From Eisenbergiella tayi (GTDB lineage Bacteria; Bacillota; Clostridia; Lachnospirales; Lachnospiraceae), in assembly GCF_001881565.1 (NCBI RefSeq), contig NZ_MPDJ01000008.1:62001-126000 (forward strand): a DNA stretch of 64,000 bases. The letters are read 5' to 3'. A model generated the notes under the pieces. That model saw only the letters and a list, made by a program, of their open reading frames with translations. It did not search any database and had not been told where the DNA came from. The position numbers and the translations under genes are program-made. This document shows, in pieces, positions 63,071 through 64,000 of this stretch; the first letter of the stretch is position 1, and each line of letters starts with the position of its first letter.

Positions 63071-64000
63071 ATGAATTTTTATTGTGATATGGATGCACCT
63101 GTGGTTGCAACAGATAAAGGGAAGCTCAGAGGGTATTTATTTAATGATATTTATCAGTTTAAAGGAATTCCTTATGCTAAAGCAAAGAGATTCGGGGTGC
63201 CGGAAGAAACAGAGGCTTTTGATGGTATCAAGGATATGTTTCATTATGGAAACGTATGTCCTCTTATGTTTCCGGATAGTGCTGAAGGGGATATTATGTC
63301 ACCGCACAGAGTTTGGTTTCAGAATGAAGATTGCCTGAATCTGAATATATGGACTCCTTCCCTGAAAAAAGGAGAAGATCTTCCGGTAGTTGTATGGCTG
63401 CATGGAGGAGGGTTTTTCAGTGGTTCTTCCATTGAACAATATGCTTATGATGGAGAAAACATGAGCAGAAAAGGAAATGTGGTGGTTGTGACCGTAAATC
63501 ACAGGCTTAATGTTCTGGGATATTTGGATCTGAGAGGATTTGGTGAAAAATATGAACGTTCGTGCAATGCCGGAAATCTGGATTTAATAGCCGCATTAAA
63601 ATGGATTCATAAAAATATTTCCGGCTTTGGGGGAAATCCTGAGAATGTAACGATATTTGGTCAGTCAGGAGGTGGTGGTAAGGTCATTACTTTGATGCAG
63701 ATGCCGGAAGCGGATGGTTTGTTTCATAAAGCATTAATTATGAGTGGTATTCTTGGGGAAATTTTATCTGATAAAAATAGAGATACGAAACCGGTTATAA
63801 GTAAAACAATGGAAAATCTGGGAATTAAGGAAGTGGATGAATTAGAGACGGTTCCTTATCCGGAACTTGTAAAAGCTTATCTGAGTGCATACAGAGAATT
63901 GGTTTCCGAAAAAGGAATTCCTTTCTTTGGGCCAATTCAAAACAGAGACTATTATGGAGATCCCATGAAGGTTGGATTTACGGAGAATGCAAAAAAAATT
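63071..64000 (+). CDS. Type B carboxylesterase (3' end cut by window)
   Basis: The 310 visible codons show the type B family: GKLRGYLFNDIYQFKGIPYA, NEDCLNLNIW, the oxyanion hole WLHGGGF, and the nucleophile serine in FGQSGGGG, with Gly where Ala is usual after the serine. It starts at ATG 63071 with GGAGGAAAAG upstream, 30 bases after the previous esterase. Third esterase in a row, and related to the complete member at 45096. The C-terminal third lies beyond the window. Confidence 0.9.
   Translation, partial: MNFYCDMDAPVVATDKGKLRGYLFNDIYQFKGIPYAKAKRFGVPEETEAFDGIKDMFHYGNVCPLMFPDSAEGDIMSPHRVWFQNEDCLNLNIWTPSLKKGEDLPVVVWLHGGGFFSGSSIEQYAYDGENMSRKGNVVVVTVNHRLNVLGYLDLRGFGEKYERSCNAGNLDLIAALKWIHKNISGFGGNPENVTIFGQSGGGGKVITLMQMPEADGLFHKALIMSGILGEILSDKNRDTKPVISKTMENLGIKEVDELETVPYPELVKAYLSAYRELVSEKGIPFFGPIQNRDYYGDPMKVGFTENAKKI

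Noticed and set aside
1..64000. CRISPR arrays, tRNA or rRNA genes, insertion sequences, phage genes
   Set aside because: No regularly spaced repeats, no tRNA-like cloverleaf or rRNA stretch, and no transposase or integrase motif was seen.

Overview
The window looks like a chromosomal segment of a gut Firmicute of the class Clostridia, most likely Lachnospiraceae. The grounds are strong AGGAGG ribosome binding sites, LplB/YtcP-type carbohydrate ABC permeases with lipoprotein binding proteins, YesM/YesN two-component genes, a glycyl-radical hydroxyproline dehydratase, and gene-dense moderate-GC DNA. I saw no rRNA, tRNA, phage, insertion sequence or CRISPR array.

Left part (1-12.5 kb), housekeeping and stress. 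A MATE efflux gene cut by the window edge diverges from a TetR regulator. A trans-4-hydroxy-L-proline set follows (radical SAM activase, glycyl radical enzyme HypD, pyrroline-5-carboxylate reductase), which should turn hydroxyproline into proline. Next come a convergent sensor kinase/response regulator pair without an extracellular sensor domain, a divergent MacAB-like export system (adaptor, ATPase, permease), and an exported protein of unknown function. The regulator and export genes share a symmetric divergent operator.

Middle part (12.6-53.6 kb), a large plant-glycan island. It holds: a GH28 enzyme with a membrane-bound AraC regulator and an ABC importer; a 7TM-GGDEF-EAL protein; a GH78 rhamnosidase and a URO-D-like protein; a minus-strand block of YesM/YesN, ABC importer and GH8 exo-oligoxylanase; and a LacI regulator, a third importer and a tight seven-gene operon. 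That operon encodes a GH10 xylanase fused to a GH120-like beta-helix, two GH51 arabinofuranosidases, a carboxylesterase, a GH43, a beta-lactamase-fold esterase and a GH39 xylosidase. None of the glycosidases has a visible signal peptide, so the system appears to import xylan, arabinoxylan and pectin oligosaccharides and finish them in the cytoplasm.

Right part (53.6-64 kb). This is more AT-rich by eye. It contains a fourth binding protein, an MFS transporter, a GH3 with swapped domain order, two permeases and three esterases, the last cut by the window edge. The binding-protein and permease promoters share a two-box element with identical spacing.

No ATPase for the four sugar importers is present, so a shared MsmX-type ATPase elsewhere is likely. 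The most interesting points are the GH10-GH120-like fusion, the duplicated two-box promoter, the symmetric two-component operator, LacI-type operators at two or three promoters, and a 19-codon scar of a lost permease gene in front of the rhamnosidase.
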